Source: Coleophoma eucalyptorum
Lineage: Eukaryota > Ascomycota > Leotiomycetes > Helotiales > Dermateaceae
Direction of reading: 5' to 3'
DNA length: 64,000 bases
Assembly (NCBI GenBank): GCA_026120035.1
Contig: JALRME010000004.1
Span: 124,001-188,000 of the forward strand
Both the position numbers and the translations under genes were made by a program. The notes beneath the pieces were generated by a model, which searched no databases, was not told where the DNA came from, and was given only the letters and a program-made list of their open reading frames with translations. Below, piece after piece: positions 22,065 to 33,570 of the stretch. Position 1 is the stretch's first letter. Each line of letters starts with the position of its first letter.

Positions 22065-22192
22065 TCCGCTATGGCGCAATTGGCTAGCGCGGTAAGCATT
22101 TAAAGATCATCAATTCATAAAAATTCACCAGCTAAGTTAAGACAGTTCGACTGTTAATCGAGAGGTTGGAAGTTCAAGCCTTCCTAGCGGAG
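22065..22192 (+). tRNA. tRNA-Asn (GTT) interrupted by a 54-bp GT-AG insert at position 26/27
   Basis: Removing 22092-22145 leaves a 74-nt sequence that folds as a perfect cloverleaf. The 7-bp acceptor stem (22065-22071 with 22185-22191) is fully paired. The D stem GCGC/GCGC has a loop holding the conserved GG. The anticodon stem TTCGA/TCGAG has one T-G pair at its base. The anticodon loop is CTGTTAA with GTT for Asn. The T stem is GGAAG/CTTCC with a TTC loop, and the discriminator base is G. A- and B-box-like words are present. No standard position 37/38 intron is seen. With the insert in place the anticodon arm is separated from the D arm, so function depends on its removal. It could instead be a recently disrupted gene. 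Confidence 0.88.
22092..22145 (+). other. Spliceosomal-type intron-like insert inside tRNA-Asn
   Basis: The 54-nt insert begins GTAAGC and ends GACAG, and has a branch-like GCTAAGT 9-14 nt before the 3' AG. It looks like the short mRNA introns of neighbouring genes (most 45-100 bp) and nothing like a canonical tRNA intron, which lies one base 3' of the anticodon. The borders are ambiguous by one G only. Confidence 0.75.
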
Positions 22193-22196
22193 TTAA

Positions 22197-22203
22197 TTTT
22201 TTT
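22197..22203 (+). terminator. Polymerase III terminator (T7)
   Basis: Seven T residues start 5 nt after the tRNA discriminator base, the expected place and form for polymerase III termination. Confidence 0.75.
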
Positions 22204-23245
22204 GTAACTTTTTATGCTTACACCCCAAGGCAAATTCGCTTATAGATAGCGACCATGATTCGTATTAGGGATATCGAGTCCTTAAGATCTTGTGTTCGCT
22301 CGTCTCATCATTGTGGGCGAATCCGTCCGTTAACGAGGAAGACCCACCCAATTAGCCGAGGGGAGGAGTTTGGTTAAGCTCAGCATTGCAAATAAATGTA
22401 ATAATGGATGGATGGAAATAATGGAGCATATATTGTTTTAAATGTCTAGTACAGCACTAGATATCGGGTGACGGGCTTGCCCTTCTAACCTGAAGGCTTG
22501 AAATGACCTAAACTAGGCCTGCATTTCTGACGGAACGAACAAACGATGGGATGATGGTAATCCACGAAAATCTTCTAGGTCCATAATATGCACTAAAGTT
22601 GCACTATGGTTAGTGTATCTCATAGCCACCGCTCTTTTATTGTGCACGTCTCTATTCCACTGGCGGGATTACCCGTAGCCATGTCGTATTGCGTATAGCA
22701 AATTTCTCTTTTAGGCCATAAATACGCGCCGTATAGTCACTGACCTCCACGCCGGTAATCACCCGGATTATGATCCTATAAGGCTTCCAATCCCTTCTGC
22801 CAATACTTTAGTGTCTCTCCTGTATCCTGTCAGGATACTACGTTCGAGTTACGTGGCAAATTCTTGAATATCTGTATGGCACTCGCATGACAATGCCGAG
22901 TACTGAATGTTGCTCCTGTAAGCTATATTACTATGAATTCCAGTTTAAGATTGGGAGGTAGGGACTAGATGCACGAACAGGGTAATATGAGGCTAAGTAT
23001 TATGTATCAGTGATCTTACTGGGTTTATCCGATGAATTATTTTAACATTACGAATAATGATTGACTGGTTGCCGCAACTTTGCAAATCTTAGTGACCACG
23101 CTTAGTCCTTGTTCCCTTAGGCCATAATTCAAAGCAAGCGACAGCAAAGGCCAAGTTAACCTTTTCATAAACAGATAAAAAGCAGAGCCATGCTGCACCC
23201 GAAGAATTGAGTTTTCTCATTTGTCTCAACTTTGAATTTAACATC
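22204..23245. other. Intergenic region upstream of GH78-like gene
   Basis: About 1 kb without a gene I can support. It holds the promoter and leader of the rhamnosidase-like gene. A possible upstream in-frame ATG at 23207 exists, but it would place extra residues before a good signal peptide. Confidence 0.45.
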
Positions 23246-25337
23246 ATGAATTCTTGTTTTCATTTAGCAGTTGTACAGTTACTACTCGGATTGTCATCAG
23301 GAGCAGTACCGTATAACGAATATATTCTTGCCCCAGAACATAGGACACTCTATCCAAAAGTAGTACATCAAGTCAACGGCACAGCCATAAATGCGGGTTC
23401 ATTACTCAATAGTCCAACGGGAAATGCAACATTGGCTGGGAATGCGACAATAACATTCGATTACGGCAAAAACGTAGGCGGGGTTGTTTCAATCACGGTT
23501 GGGGCCTCTCCATCAGACTCCATTGTCGGTCTGGCTTTTACGGAGTCATCACTCTGGATATCCAGCACAGGGAGTGATGCTACTTCTGGGAGTCTTCCCG
23601 ATGAATTGATATGGCTTTCTGTCGGGCAAGGACCAGGAACGTATTCACTTGACCGGAGTCACGATCGCGGTGCTTTTCGGTATCTAACTCTAGTCGGGAG
23701 TTCTTCTGGCTCTGTGGAGATCACGGCTGTGTGGACAAACTTCACTGCTGCCCCGGAGCAAGATTTGAGAGCATATACAGGCTTCTTTCATTCTAATGAT
23801 GAGTTGATTAACCGTATTTGGTATGCTGGTAAGTTTTAACTTGCCCACTTCTAATTAGACGCCTGTCTTGGGAGGTTCTACGACTCCAAGTTTACATACT
23901 TTGATGCTTGGAAATTTTAACTAGGTGGCAGGAGCTTATACCAACCAGATGTGTACTATCAATCCCATGTTTGGCAGCCCCCTGTCTGCTGGTGCAGTGC
24001 TTACTGCGTCCGATATGACTGCTCCATGGTTTAGTAATTTTACGGTGACAAATGGAACCACGTGCAACATTGATGGCGCTAAGAGGGACGGCCTCGTATG
24101 GCCTGGAGACATGTCTATTGCCATTCCGAGCATCTTCGTGTCGACAAACGACATGTTATCTATTAGGAACTCGCTCCATTCGCTCATTGCGCTACAAGCA
24201 AGTGACGGCATGCTCCCTTACGCAGGACCACCCTTCTCAACCCTCAATTATATTAGTTTTACATATCACCTGTATACGCTTATTGGGATCTCTTATTACT
24301 ACCAATATACCGGTAACATGACCTATCTCCAGGAATCTTGGCCGCATTTTGTTAAAGGGCTTGCTTGGTCGTTGAGCAGTGTCGATGCTTCCAGCTTGAT
24401 GAATGTTACCGCCTCAAATGACTGGCTGCGTGTTGGAATGGGAGGCCATAACATCGAGGCAAATGCTATTCTGTACTATACCCTCAACCAAGGAATCAGT
24501 CTCGCGACTGTATTGAATGATACTTCAATGGTTGCCAATTGGACAAGTTACGCAGAGAACATCAAGACAGCTGCAAACACATTGCTTTGGAATGCAACTA
24601 CTGGCCTTTACCATGACAATGAAACAACTACGCTTGCACCTCAAGATGGAAATGCCTGGGCTGTCAAGGCAAACCTCAACCTTGATGCAGCTCAAGCGTC
24701 TACGATATCTAAGGCCCTCCAAGCGAGATGGGGACCTTACGGCGCTCCAGCTCCAGAAGTAGGATCGCCACTTACAATATCGCCATTCATCGGAGGTTTC
24801 GAGCTGGAAACGCATTTTATCTCCTCAGCACCCCAGAAAGCTCTTGACCTTATGCGACTGCAATGGGGAAACTTCATGCTTGGCGATCCACGAATGACAA
24901 ACTCGACTTTTATTGAAGGGTACTCTGCTGACGGTTCCTTGCATTATGCACCGTATGCGAGTGATCTGAGAGTATCACATGCACATGGCTGGTCAACTGG
25001 CCCTACTAGCCTGCTCACCTTCTATGTCGCTGGTATTCACCTTACCTCTGCTCAGGGTGCTACATGGGTGATCAAGCCTGCTTTAGCGGATCTGACTTCT
25101 GTCCATGCTGGGTTTCAGACCAATCTAGGAACTTTTGAAACTAATGTAAAGACTGCCTTTGTCAACGGATCAATATCGCAGATGTCTTTTACAACACCAA
25201 GTGGTACCACTGGCAGTGTTGTTCTAGTCGGTATCAAGGGTTTTTTAAGTGGAAATAATGGAAGACAAATCCAATTGGTTAATGGTATTGCCGAGCCTGT
25301 TCTCGGTGGAAGTTGGAATTTGGTAGTAGAGGAATAG
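23246..25337 (+). CDS. Secreted GH78-like alpha-L-rhamnosidase (six-hairpin glycosidase)
   Basis: Exons 23246-23828 and 23932-25337 join to 662 residues. The chosen start gives a clear signal peptide (MNSCFHLAVVQLLLGLSSGA); a start 39 nt earlier would bury it. An N-terminal beta-sandwich region (to ~180) is followed by IWYAGAYTNQ, formed across the splice, and an (alpha/alpha)6 barrel. Acidic motifs expected for the family are present: GAKRDGLVWPGDM, a region with the general acid, and GGFELETHF, plus a C-terminal beta domain after about residue 560. Many N-glycosylation sites fit secretion. Family members release rhamnose from plant glycosides or pectin; the exact substrate is unknown. Confidence 0.9.
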
Positions 25338-25910
25338 CCTCACAGAGCCGATGATTGGCAAATGCGTTATATTTGGTGTACATCGCTATTGAAATCATTG
25401 CACTTAGTACCCCTCAGTATGAGCAACAAGAAATAGATCTGAACTGTCCGATGCAATTGATGGTCATAATTTCTCAGCCTGCTATTTATGTCGAGAGGGA
25501 TGTAGCACTTTGTGTATTTAGTCTGAGATTTCTGAGCAGCAATAGCAACAACGAAACGTTTATCAGGCACCGAAAAGCACTGTATTAACAAGCACTCTAT
25601 TACTGGTTAAGTTATGTTATATTTTTCTATATTCTATTCCCGGTTTCTAGTAATTTTCAGAACCTTATGAATTGAAAAACTAAAATTCTGTGCAGATAAG
25701 CTATTTTCACTTGCCACAGATTAAAACTATCTATTCACACAACAAACAAATTGGTTTTTATAGTGTTTTTGCGATTCGCATGGCAGCCGTTGCGCAGGAA
25801 TATGATTAAAGCAACAAGCAGTATTTATTCCTTACAAGTTAGTTGCTACCATTTAAAAAGGCTACAATTTGGTTAAGTTTGCTATTTTTCGGCATAAAAG
25901 CCTGATAAAA
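25338..25910. other. Convergent 3' spacer
   Basis: About 570 bp, AT-rich, between converging 3' ends. Short open frames on both strands at 25355-25591 overlap each other and have no recognisable domain. No gene is called. Confidence 0.4.
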
Positions 25911-26918
25911 TTATAATCCTAATACGTCTTTCATCAAAGACTCTACCTCTACCATTGTTAAACCTTGAATACCTAGCAAGGCATTGTCTACCTTCTGGAA
26001 ATGGCCGCCATACCCCCCTTTCCAGACCGTCAACTTCAGACAACTCATTGGGTTTTCGTCTCTCCCTTCTAGTACAGCCTTCTCCATCTCATCAAGATCA
26101 ATCTTTTTCTCCTCCCAAGAAGCGCTCGGGCACAGCTTCTTCGCAATATCCAGTAACTGCCTCTGCGATAAGGCAATGTCATGCACAAAAACCGATCTGT
26201 TTTTACATGCATCCACATCCGCCAAGATAGCAACGACGGCTTTTCCAATCGTGCTCCTGGTTGTTGTGCTAAAAAGTTGATCTCCAGATCCAAAAACCTC
26301 AGTGACTCCCTGTCCCTTGCTTGGCAGGTTAATAAAGAACCCTCTCTTGAGGGCCGAATCCAGAAATGCGTTGGTCCTGACAAGAGAGTAGCTGAAATCT
26401 GGGTTTGATTTAACGATGGCTTCTAGGGATTCCTGAAGCTCTACTTTAGGAGTAAATAACGGTAGGGCGCGTGAGAGGACATTGTCGGTGTCAGAACCAA
26501 ACTCTGAAGGAATGAAATGAGACACGCCAGCTGCGATACATGCCGAGATAAAGAGTTTCTGGGAGAGGACTGCGGCAGTGGAGGAAGGAACAGCGCTAAT
26601 TAATGCGTGTTGGTTGGTGAGGGCAGAGGTGAGTTCAGACAGTGACGTATAATCCACAGGTACGATGGAGACACTACTCGGGAAGGGCAATGGCTTGGTT
26701 CCTGGCTCTGCATGCTGTGATTGACGGGTAAGAACGGTGACAGTGAATTCGCCAGAATCAACCAAGGCTGCAACCAATGCCGGGCCTAGATTGCCGGTTG
26801 CCTATGGAATAACGAGTGTTAGCTGTGATAAAATCATGATGTGTAAAGACTTCTGAAGTTGAGGACGGAAAGGGGATTATCGTACACCTGCTACTGCGAC
26901 ATTCTTTATGGGCGTCAT
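25911..26918 (-). CDS. NmrA-like / isoflavone-reductase-like NAD(P)-binding protein
   Basis: Exons on the minus strand are 26918-26886 and 26801-25911, giving 307 residues. The first exon encodes only 11 residues (MTPIKNVAVAG), but these complete the dinucleotide-binding motif GATGNLG across the splice. The remainder matches NmrA/PCBER-type atypical SDRs: VTVLTRQ, IPSEFGSDTD, a SYSLVRTNAFLD stretch and a C-terminal helix. Such proteins act either as NAD(P)H-dependent reductases of phenolic compounds or as redox-sensing regulators. Nearby genes do not decide between these. Confidence 0.92.
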
Positions 26919-27810
26919 CTCGAGATTTCGCCGGTTAGAGGAAGTCTCGGCGGTTTGCGGCGAAATAAGGTTTACAATAATTGTGGTGAAGTTAACAAAG
27001 CGAAATTAAGTCAGCCAGTCGTGTTGATCCCAGTGGAAGGATACCAAGATTTAAGACTTTTCACCTTTCAGGGGATAACTCGGAACGTTTGTCGAATGCT
27101 CACGTGACACGGTTCAAGTCGATATGGCTATCCCCCCACTGCTGTTCCGTGACATTTACGATGGCCCGCATAGGCTAATGAGATAAAGTCCGTGTGTATT
27201 TAAACCCGAAAATCAGTTCTTTGCGTCAATTATGGTTCAAACGGGGTGTTAATCAGACGAATCGCCGAAGACGGTCAATTATGGAAGAAAAAGAGTAGAT
27301 GTTGTTTTACTGAAGCTCTGAGGTAGAGAACTATACAAGAGGTGAGCTGCAACAGGCAAAGTGCAATAAAAGCGCAAATCTACTACATAAACTACCACGG
27401 TTCTAGGAAGATCTGCATTCTAAGATATTTTTGTCTGCTTGAATCGGGAGTTGGGTTTGCTGTAGTTGAGATCTCATTAGCCCCTTAGCAGTTTCATACT
27501 TATAAGTGTAGTTTGGGACTAGCTGAGATATGTTATCGAGTAGCAAGGCAGTTGAATCCTTAATCGTGTCAAGTAAAAAGGTCCGATGACAATTATCAGC
27601 CATTCTACTTTGCATGCCTACTAAATTGAGGTCAATTACGCTATCAATTTCAAGCGCTGTGTGACGACTTGTTAAAATGTCCATAGTGTATAATGGAACT
27701 AAATAGATCGCACGGAGTGAACAGGTGTACTTTTGTATACAAAAAAAGTCTTTAGCTCAATTTTAACAACTTCTAGATACAACCCTAATTTCCTTACCAT
27801 AAACTCATCA
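26919..27810. other. Spacer between NmrA-like and amine oxidase genes
   Basis: About 890 bp. It holds the promoter of the NmrA-like gene, with a CACGTG at 27101-27106. A 93-codon open frame on the minus strand (27403-27684) has no recognisable domain and is not called. Confidence 0.4.
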
Positions 27811-30098
27811 TCAGTGGTCTTTACTTATAACAGTGCAGCAAGTAATTTTGTCAACTTCCTGACTTGCTATGTTTTTGCTACTCGGTACATCGATACTTGG
27901 GTTCGCGGTGAAGAAATCGGATGGTTTTAGTTGGACTTGATGGATCTCAACGGGCCTTGGAACAGCTTATTAGTATCCTAAGTCACATAGGTAGAGAAAG
28001 AAAAGAAAGCTTACATAACTGGCCAGTCCTCCACACGCGGGTTATGCGTCAATCCAAATACGCTCCAGACCACCAAATCCTCATTCTCGACATTGTCACC
28101 ACGAGCAACCATATCTTGAACGCCTCCAACCTCATGCGTGCTCTGGAATGGATACGGCCCGGCAGCCCAAAGCTCATTCTCTTGATATTTTGTCACCCAA
28201 ACGTGATGCTGGGCGTAAGCAGCACGCTTGGCCTGGACACTTCTCTGATCGGCGAGAAGAAGCTGTGTTGGAGGTGGGGTAAGTTTGTAACCTACTGGTT
28301 TGCCACTAATTGGATTTTTTACACTGGGGTTAACAATTTTGAAAATACGGTTCGCAAGTGGGTCGGCGTCGGCCCATTGTGATCTGGTAATCGGTGTTTG
28401 CACAACTTTGTAGAAATTGCCATTGGGATTAGTCGTTGCATTCATGGGTTCTCGAATCGATTCTTCTTGGATGACCGTGTTCTTCTGTCCCTCGATGGCT
28501 GGATCGATACGCACCGCGAAGATGTGCTGGTGATTTTGTGCGAGCACACCTGGGTTGACTACGTTTCCATATTCAGATACCTTACCGGCGTCGATATTGA
28601 CACACGACACAATACCAGTGGCTCGAACTTCGATATCGATTCCACCAGAGAGATTGAACTTGTACGCAAAAAGATATTCATAATTGGCTAGGGTGAGGAT
28701 GAATTGCACGACAAGCTCGCGGTTTCGAGTCACGACAGCGCGGCCCGTTCGCCAATTGGTGTGTTTCCAGCCAATACCACTGTCTTGTTCGTGCAAGCAA
28801 ATAACGTTAGTGTAGCTTTTGACGGAGCCGTCTTTATTAACGCCCATGGCGTCGAAGTACTAAGAGTAGTCAGGATCTTTATCTGGGGTTGAAGATGTGG
28901 CAAAGTCCAGATTGATGTACCTTGATGACACCCAAGCAGTCACAGCCAAGTGCCAGGTTGTTTGCACACATTCCAGCTCCTCCCTCACCAAAGTCAAAGG
29001 CCTGCTTTCGGTGGAAAGGAGCACGTGGATCTGCGTATGGTACCGTCTGCGTGGCCATTAGCAAGAGCATACTTCTTGTGAACTGGCATGGAAGGCTGGC
29101 AAGAAGAGCGTTCTCACCATCTCGCTAATAGAAAGTCGGTAGAAGACGCTGCGATTATCATAGTGGATATCATGAATAACAAGACCTTCACGGGGAGTAA
29201 ATCCTACACGGAATCTCCACTTTTGCCATTCAACTAAGGATTCATCACTGACTTTGAAAGAAGGACCATCCGGTTGTGATATGTTCAAGTCCTTGAGGTC
29301 TTTTCTGGTTCCGCTGGGAAGAAGCTCTGGTACATACTCCGCGGTTGTACAGTGATCCAGTGGCCTTGCCGCTGTGCGAGGAACCGGACTGAGAGATTCG
29401 CCTTTCCCGCCTGTAGCAAGTTTTTCAATGCGAACAAGTTCGCGTTTGTGATAGTCGACAACTGGGATGATGGGGACAGGGAACGAATAAAAGTTAGAAT
29501 CTTCATTGCCGCTGCGGGTGTCGCGAGCATAGACAACGCCTTGAAAGTAACGACCCGGCGCGTCGCCAACTTCAAGAGTACCGTATGGCCATGGTTCAAT
29601 AATGGCTTCCATATACGGAGGGAGGTTAAGTGCCTCAATAGCGGCTTTGAAAACCGGTGATTCATTGCAGACCTCCAGCAAGGTATCAAACTCGCCCCTG
29701 TATTGCGTTTAGCAAATATCTGGGCAGTTTTGTGATGGAACGGCTGGTGGGAGGTTGACTTACAACGTCAAAGGAGGGCAAAAGTCCTTGCTGACAGCTG
29801 TATCCTTTACGATTGATAAAGCATCAACATCAACCAAGGTGATGTGATATTGAATCTTCCGCTCCGAATCGATGGTGTCGTAGTGACACTCTGCCACTCT
29901 CGCCGGCCGCTCAGTAGTATGCGTCAGGTGACCCTGATGCTCGAGTTCGAGAAAGGGCAAGAGATCCTTTTTGTCCGGTTCTCGCAAACCAATCTGACGA
30001 AATTCAAAGAGATTTTGTGGCTGAGAGGCTAGGATAACGTCACGGGCTCGAGAAGTCTCGAGCTCAGAGAGCATCTGCAGTGGGTGGACGGAAGTCAT
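27811..30098 (-). CDS. Copper amine oxidase (topaquinone type)
   Basis: Oxidative deamination of primary amines to aldehyde, ammonia and H2O2. Minus-strand exons are 30098-29764, 29697-29118, 29046-28921, 28859-28015 and 27955-27811. They give 676 residues, a normal length. The topaquinone precursor is Tyr407 in LANYEY. The copper ligands are His457 and His459 (NHQHIF) and His619 (LTHNPR). The catalytic base fits Asp323 (AFDFGEGGAG). The last exon restores the usual ending PVEIHQVQLKPSDFFTANPS; without it the gene would appear truncated at VEDWPVM. No signal peptide is evident, so a cytosolic or peroxisomal location is likely. The C-terminus is not a typical SKL signal. It is divergent from an APC-type permease and near a Zn2Cys6 regulator, suggesting an amine-as-nitrogen-source group. 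Confidence 0.95.
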
Positions 30099-31680
30099 GA
30101 TGAAGCACTGTAGCGAGGATGCAGGTGAAAAAGAGAAAGGATTGTAACGAAATCAGATAAGCAGGCCGAGTTGTAGTTATAATTGAGAAGATCCAGATAG
30201 CTAGATACTCTCAGAGAGTGTGTAGATTGAACATAAACTTTATAAATATCAACACCAGACTCCCAATCTAGTAGTTCTACGCGGCAGGTGCTCGATGGAA
30301 GCATAGGAGGGGCCATCACCTAATGGCACTGGTTTATGCTGCTGCATAGTATAGTGCGCAAAGAGCAGCAAGGATTTGGTGGCATTGGTTTCCATGACAG
30401 AGTCCGATGGCATTGGCTCTCTACACTCCAGCAACTGCAATATTTCGCACAGTGGAGGGATTAGCCACTTTACTACATCCAGAGCTGGTCTGCGAGTCTG
30501 CTCATTGGCTGACTCCTCAGTTGTCACCCGTTGCGCATCCGATAAGTCCTACTTATCGGCGAATCAGCATCGTCACATGCCTGGACTCAATGCCGTTAAC
30601 ATCAGTAATTCTATTGCAAATTACATTACGTCTACTGCCTTTCCAGCACACTGCTATAATTTACGGTAGTTGACAACGGAAATTTCTATTTAAAACAATT
30701 ACACAATCTATTAGTTAGTATTAATAAAGTTATACACCTTACTTCAAAGGAGTACTTCTCCTTTAAAGTGGTCTTTCTTAGAAGAAAAATAAGCAATACC
30801 CATTTGTACTGTGGTGGGGAAAGTCCCATCAGAGCACATAGAGTTGCAGGACGTGGAATAGAGGGTAGTTCAGTAGCAGCACTACATTTCGCAGTTATCG
30901 TCAAATTTTGGGTTGCTTAAAAAGGTATAAAATTGTTGTTTTTCTATAGTACAACCCAGCTGTATTTATATATGCATGATCCTCGTGACAGAATAGAGTT
31001 GAAACCAGGTGACAGCAAGTAACCCCGTCACAGTACTTGGGCTATCTATCTATCAAGAATGGGGGCTAAAAGTTAAGAGTAAGTTATCGATACAAGCTAT
31101 CGCATATAATTCCTGAATAATCTAAAATTCAGATAAGACCCCTGTAATTCCCCGCAAGATGAATAATAATTCAACAGTGCCAGTTGCCGAGCATGCATGG
31201 CCATATTGCCCAGAACGGTCAAGCGACGCGAGGCATATCATTGGCTTAATTGTTAGTTACAGCCACACAGACAGGTAGATGGCGACGCAGATATCTAAGG
31301 ACCAATCCGACTGCATTGTTTGAATCACTTCTACTAGTTTGATAGAATAGAATTTTAAGTGGGAGTGGATGATATCACCTACGAGGAAGATTAGACATGT
31401 ATTGTCTATGATTCATACGCTAATTATGCCGCTGTTTTGTAATAGAGGTTGAACTAGTGCGAAGAGCTTATCTTTACGGACTCATTGCTAAACCTTACTT
31501 CATGCACCTGGAATCGAGACCCGAAGAGGAGACGTACGCTTGGGGTACATCCTCACCGTAGATCTAAATTCTATAAGCAAACGCGCCCACTGCTATGCTC
31601 CTATCTGTGTCTCATTCTTTCTTCACTCTGAATATTAACCAAAGTTCTTTTCCGTCACCTTTGCTACCACCAGTTTAAAC
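30099..31680. promoter_or_regulatory. Shared divergent promoter region, amine oxidase / amine permease
   Basis: The 1.6-kb region separates the starts of the amine oxidase (minus) and the permease (plus). Overlapping short open frames on both strands around 30250-30670 have no recognisable domains. Several TATC/GATA words occur, which could serve nitrogen regulation by GATA factors, but they are too short to be conclusive. Confidence 0.4.
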
Positions 31681-33390
31681 ATGCCCGGTACCAAACCCGC
31701 TCAAGCGTGGGAACAACAGCCGCAGGGTTCTGCTGAGCGCAAGCAAAACCTCCAACCAGATAAGGACAATGAAAATCTGATCACGCTAGGACATACCGCT
31801 CAATTGCATCGTCAATATGGGTTATGGTCAGTGATCGCGTTGGGCGTCATTGGAACAAATGTAACTTGGCCATCAAAATTGCAGGTCGTGTTATGCATGC
31901 TAAATCATCCTGCAACAGACCTGGTCATCTCTTGCTGGATCATTCATTGCCGGCATCTACTCTGGTGGATCAACGATGGTTATCTATGGATTTATAGTCG
32001 TAACGTTCGCAAATGCCTTCGTATTACTGTCCATGGCGGAGTTATCTAGTTCTTATCCTACGTCCGGAGGAGCCTATCATTGGGCCGCGGTCATTTCGTC
32101 TCCTAGGTGGTCTAGAAGAGTAAGCTTCGTTACAGGATACCTCAATTGTTTTGGGTGGATTATTGGTACTGCAGGCTCAGCTTTGGTGCTAGGACAGTTT
32201 GTATTGGCTATATGCAGCCTTGCCATGCCCGATCTCGTCGTCAAGGTAGGTTTAGTTTTCAAATTTGCTACTTCTACTGATTGTTTTGTCAGCGATGGAT
32301 GATATTTGTTGCCTATGAAGGATGGACCCTTCTATCCACCGCCAACAGCGTTTATGGCAATGCATTCATGCCGTACGTTATCCGGTTCTCCATGGTCTGG
32401 ACTCTTAGTGCCTGCTTTGTCACCATTATTGTGCTACTTACTGTGTCTGGTTTCAAACAATCCGCTACCGCAGTTTTCACAAGCTTCAACAACCAGACCG
32501 GTTGGTCGTCTGATGTTTTCGCTGTGTTAGTTGGGCTCATCAACCCAGCATTCGGCTTTGCTGCTATCGATGTCACAGTTCACTATGCTGAGGAAGTCAT
32601 TAACCCGGAGAGAAATGTCCCACTAAGTCTTATTGCGGTTTTGATTGCCGGATTCCTGAGTGGCTTCTCCTTGCTCTTAGCGGTATTTTTTACTATCAAA
32701 GACTATGGCCCTCTTCTCGCCAGTGCCACGGGACTTCCGGTGGTCGAACTCTACCTCCAAGCCTGCGGTCAAGGGGGTGGAATCGCGCTCACCATTATTC
32801 TTTTCCTGGCCACGATTCCAGCTTTGTTGGATTGTAATATTGCAACTGGTCGCCTACTTTGGGCATTCGCTCGAGACAACGGCCTGCCATTTTCAAATAC
32901 CTTCAAGAAAGTGAACTCCCAATCCGGAGTACCCATTCAAGCGACAATCTTGGCCAACATCTGTATTGCTGTACTGGGTTTGATCTACATTGGTAACACG
33001 ACCGCTTTCTCTGCATTCCTGTCTTCGGCCATGGTTTTGAACTACCTCACATACGCTATACCAGTCATGGCAAATATGTTCCAATGCCGGCGCAAGTTCC
33101 GCAAGGGCAGCTTTTCACTTCCAGGAATCTGGGGTTGGGTCATAAATGGTGCCATGTGCCTCTGGATATTTTTCACTGTCATTGTTTTTGAGTTTCCTGG
33201 GTTTTATCCTGTCACACCAGCAAACATGAATTACACCCCCTTACTTGTCGGTGCGTCGATGTTATTTATTATAGTCTTCTGGTTTGTGTATGGAAGCAAG
33301 GTATATACTGGGCCGGTCGTGGATCTAGCGCTAGAAGGGGAGCCATTGCAAACAACTACCCAGCTTGCTCCAAAGAAGCTCAGTACCTAA
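31681..33390 (+). CDS. APC-family amino acid/GABA/choline-type permease
   Basis: Plasma-membrane uptake carrier of 534 residues. Exons are 31681-31860, 31919-32245 and 32293-33390. The start LHRQYGLWSVIALGVIG is typical of the ACT/UGA4-Hnm1 branch. The first splice gives NTWSSLAGSFIAG, and later motifs include SSYPTSGGAYHW, AAIDVTVHYAEEVINPERNVP and GRLLWAFARDNGLPFS. About twelve membrane segments can be counted. Family members import GABA, polyamines, choline or related amines. Divergent placement from a copper amine oxidase supports an amine substrate, by context. A short unspliced reading in the first intron is out of frame with the family. Confidence 0.93.
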
Positions 33391-33570
33391 GTAGCACTTT
33401 CAGATCAATAAAATTATGGCAATGATATCAACTTTATACATCAATGTTCTCTGAATTTGTAAATGTTATACAATTAAGTGGTAAGAGAGGTAGTCAATGT
33501 ATGTCAGTAAATTTAATTCTAATAATTGACAAGTATTGCACGAATGGTTAACTAGTAATTCTTTTATGTT

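Noticed and set aside
21831..22103. 90-codon plus-strand frame overlapping the tRNA gene
   Set aside because: Its end runs through the tRNA and the insert; no domain is seen, and the tRNA explains the sequence better.
27403..27684. 93-codon open frame on the minus strand
   Set aside because: No recognisable domain and no sign of splicing or conservation; chance reading frame is likely.
27921..28382. Open frame of 153 codons on the plus strand
   Set aside because: It lies antisense to the well-supported last exons of the copper amine oxidase and has no domain of its own.
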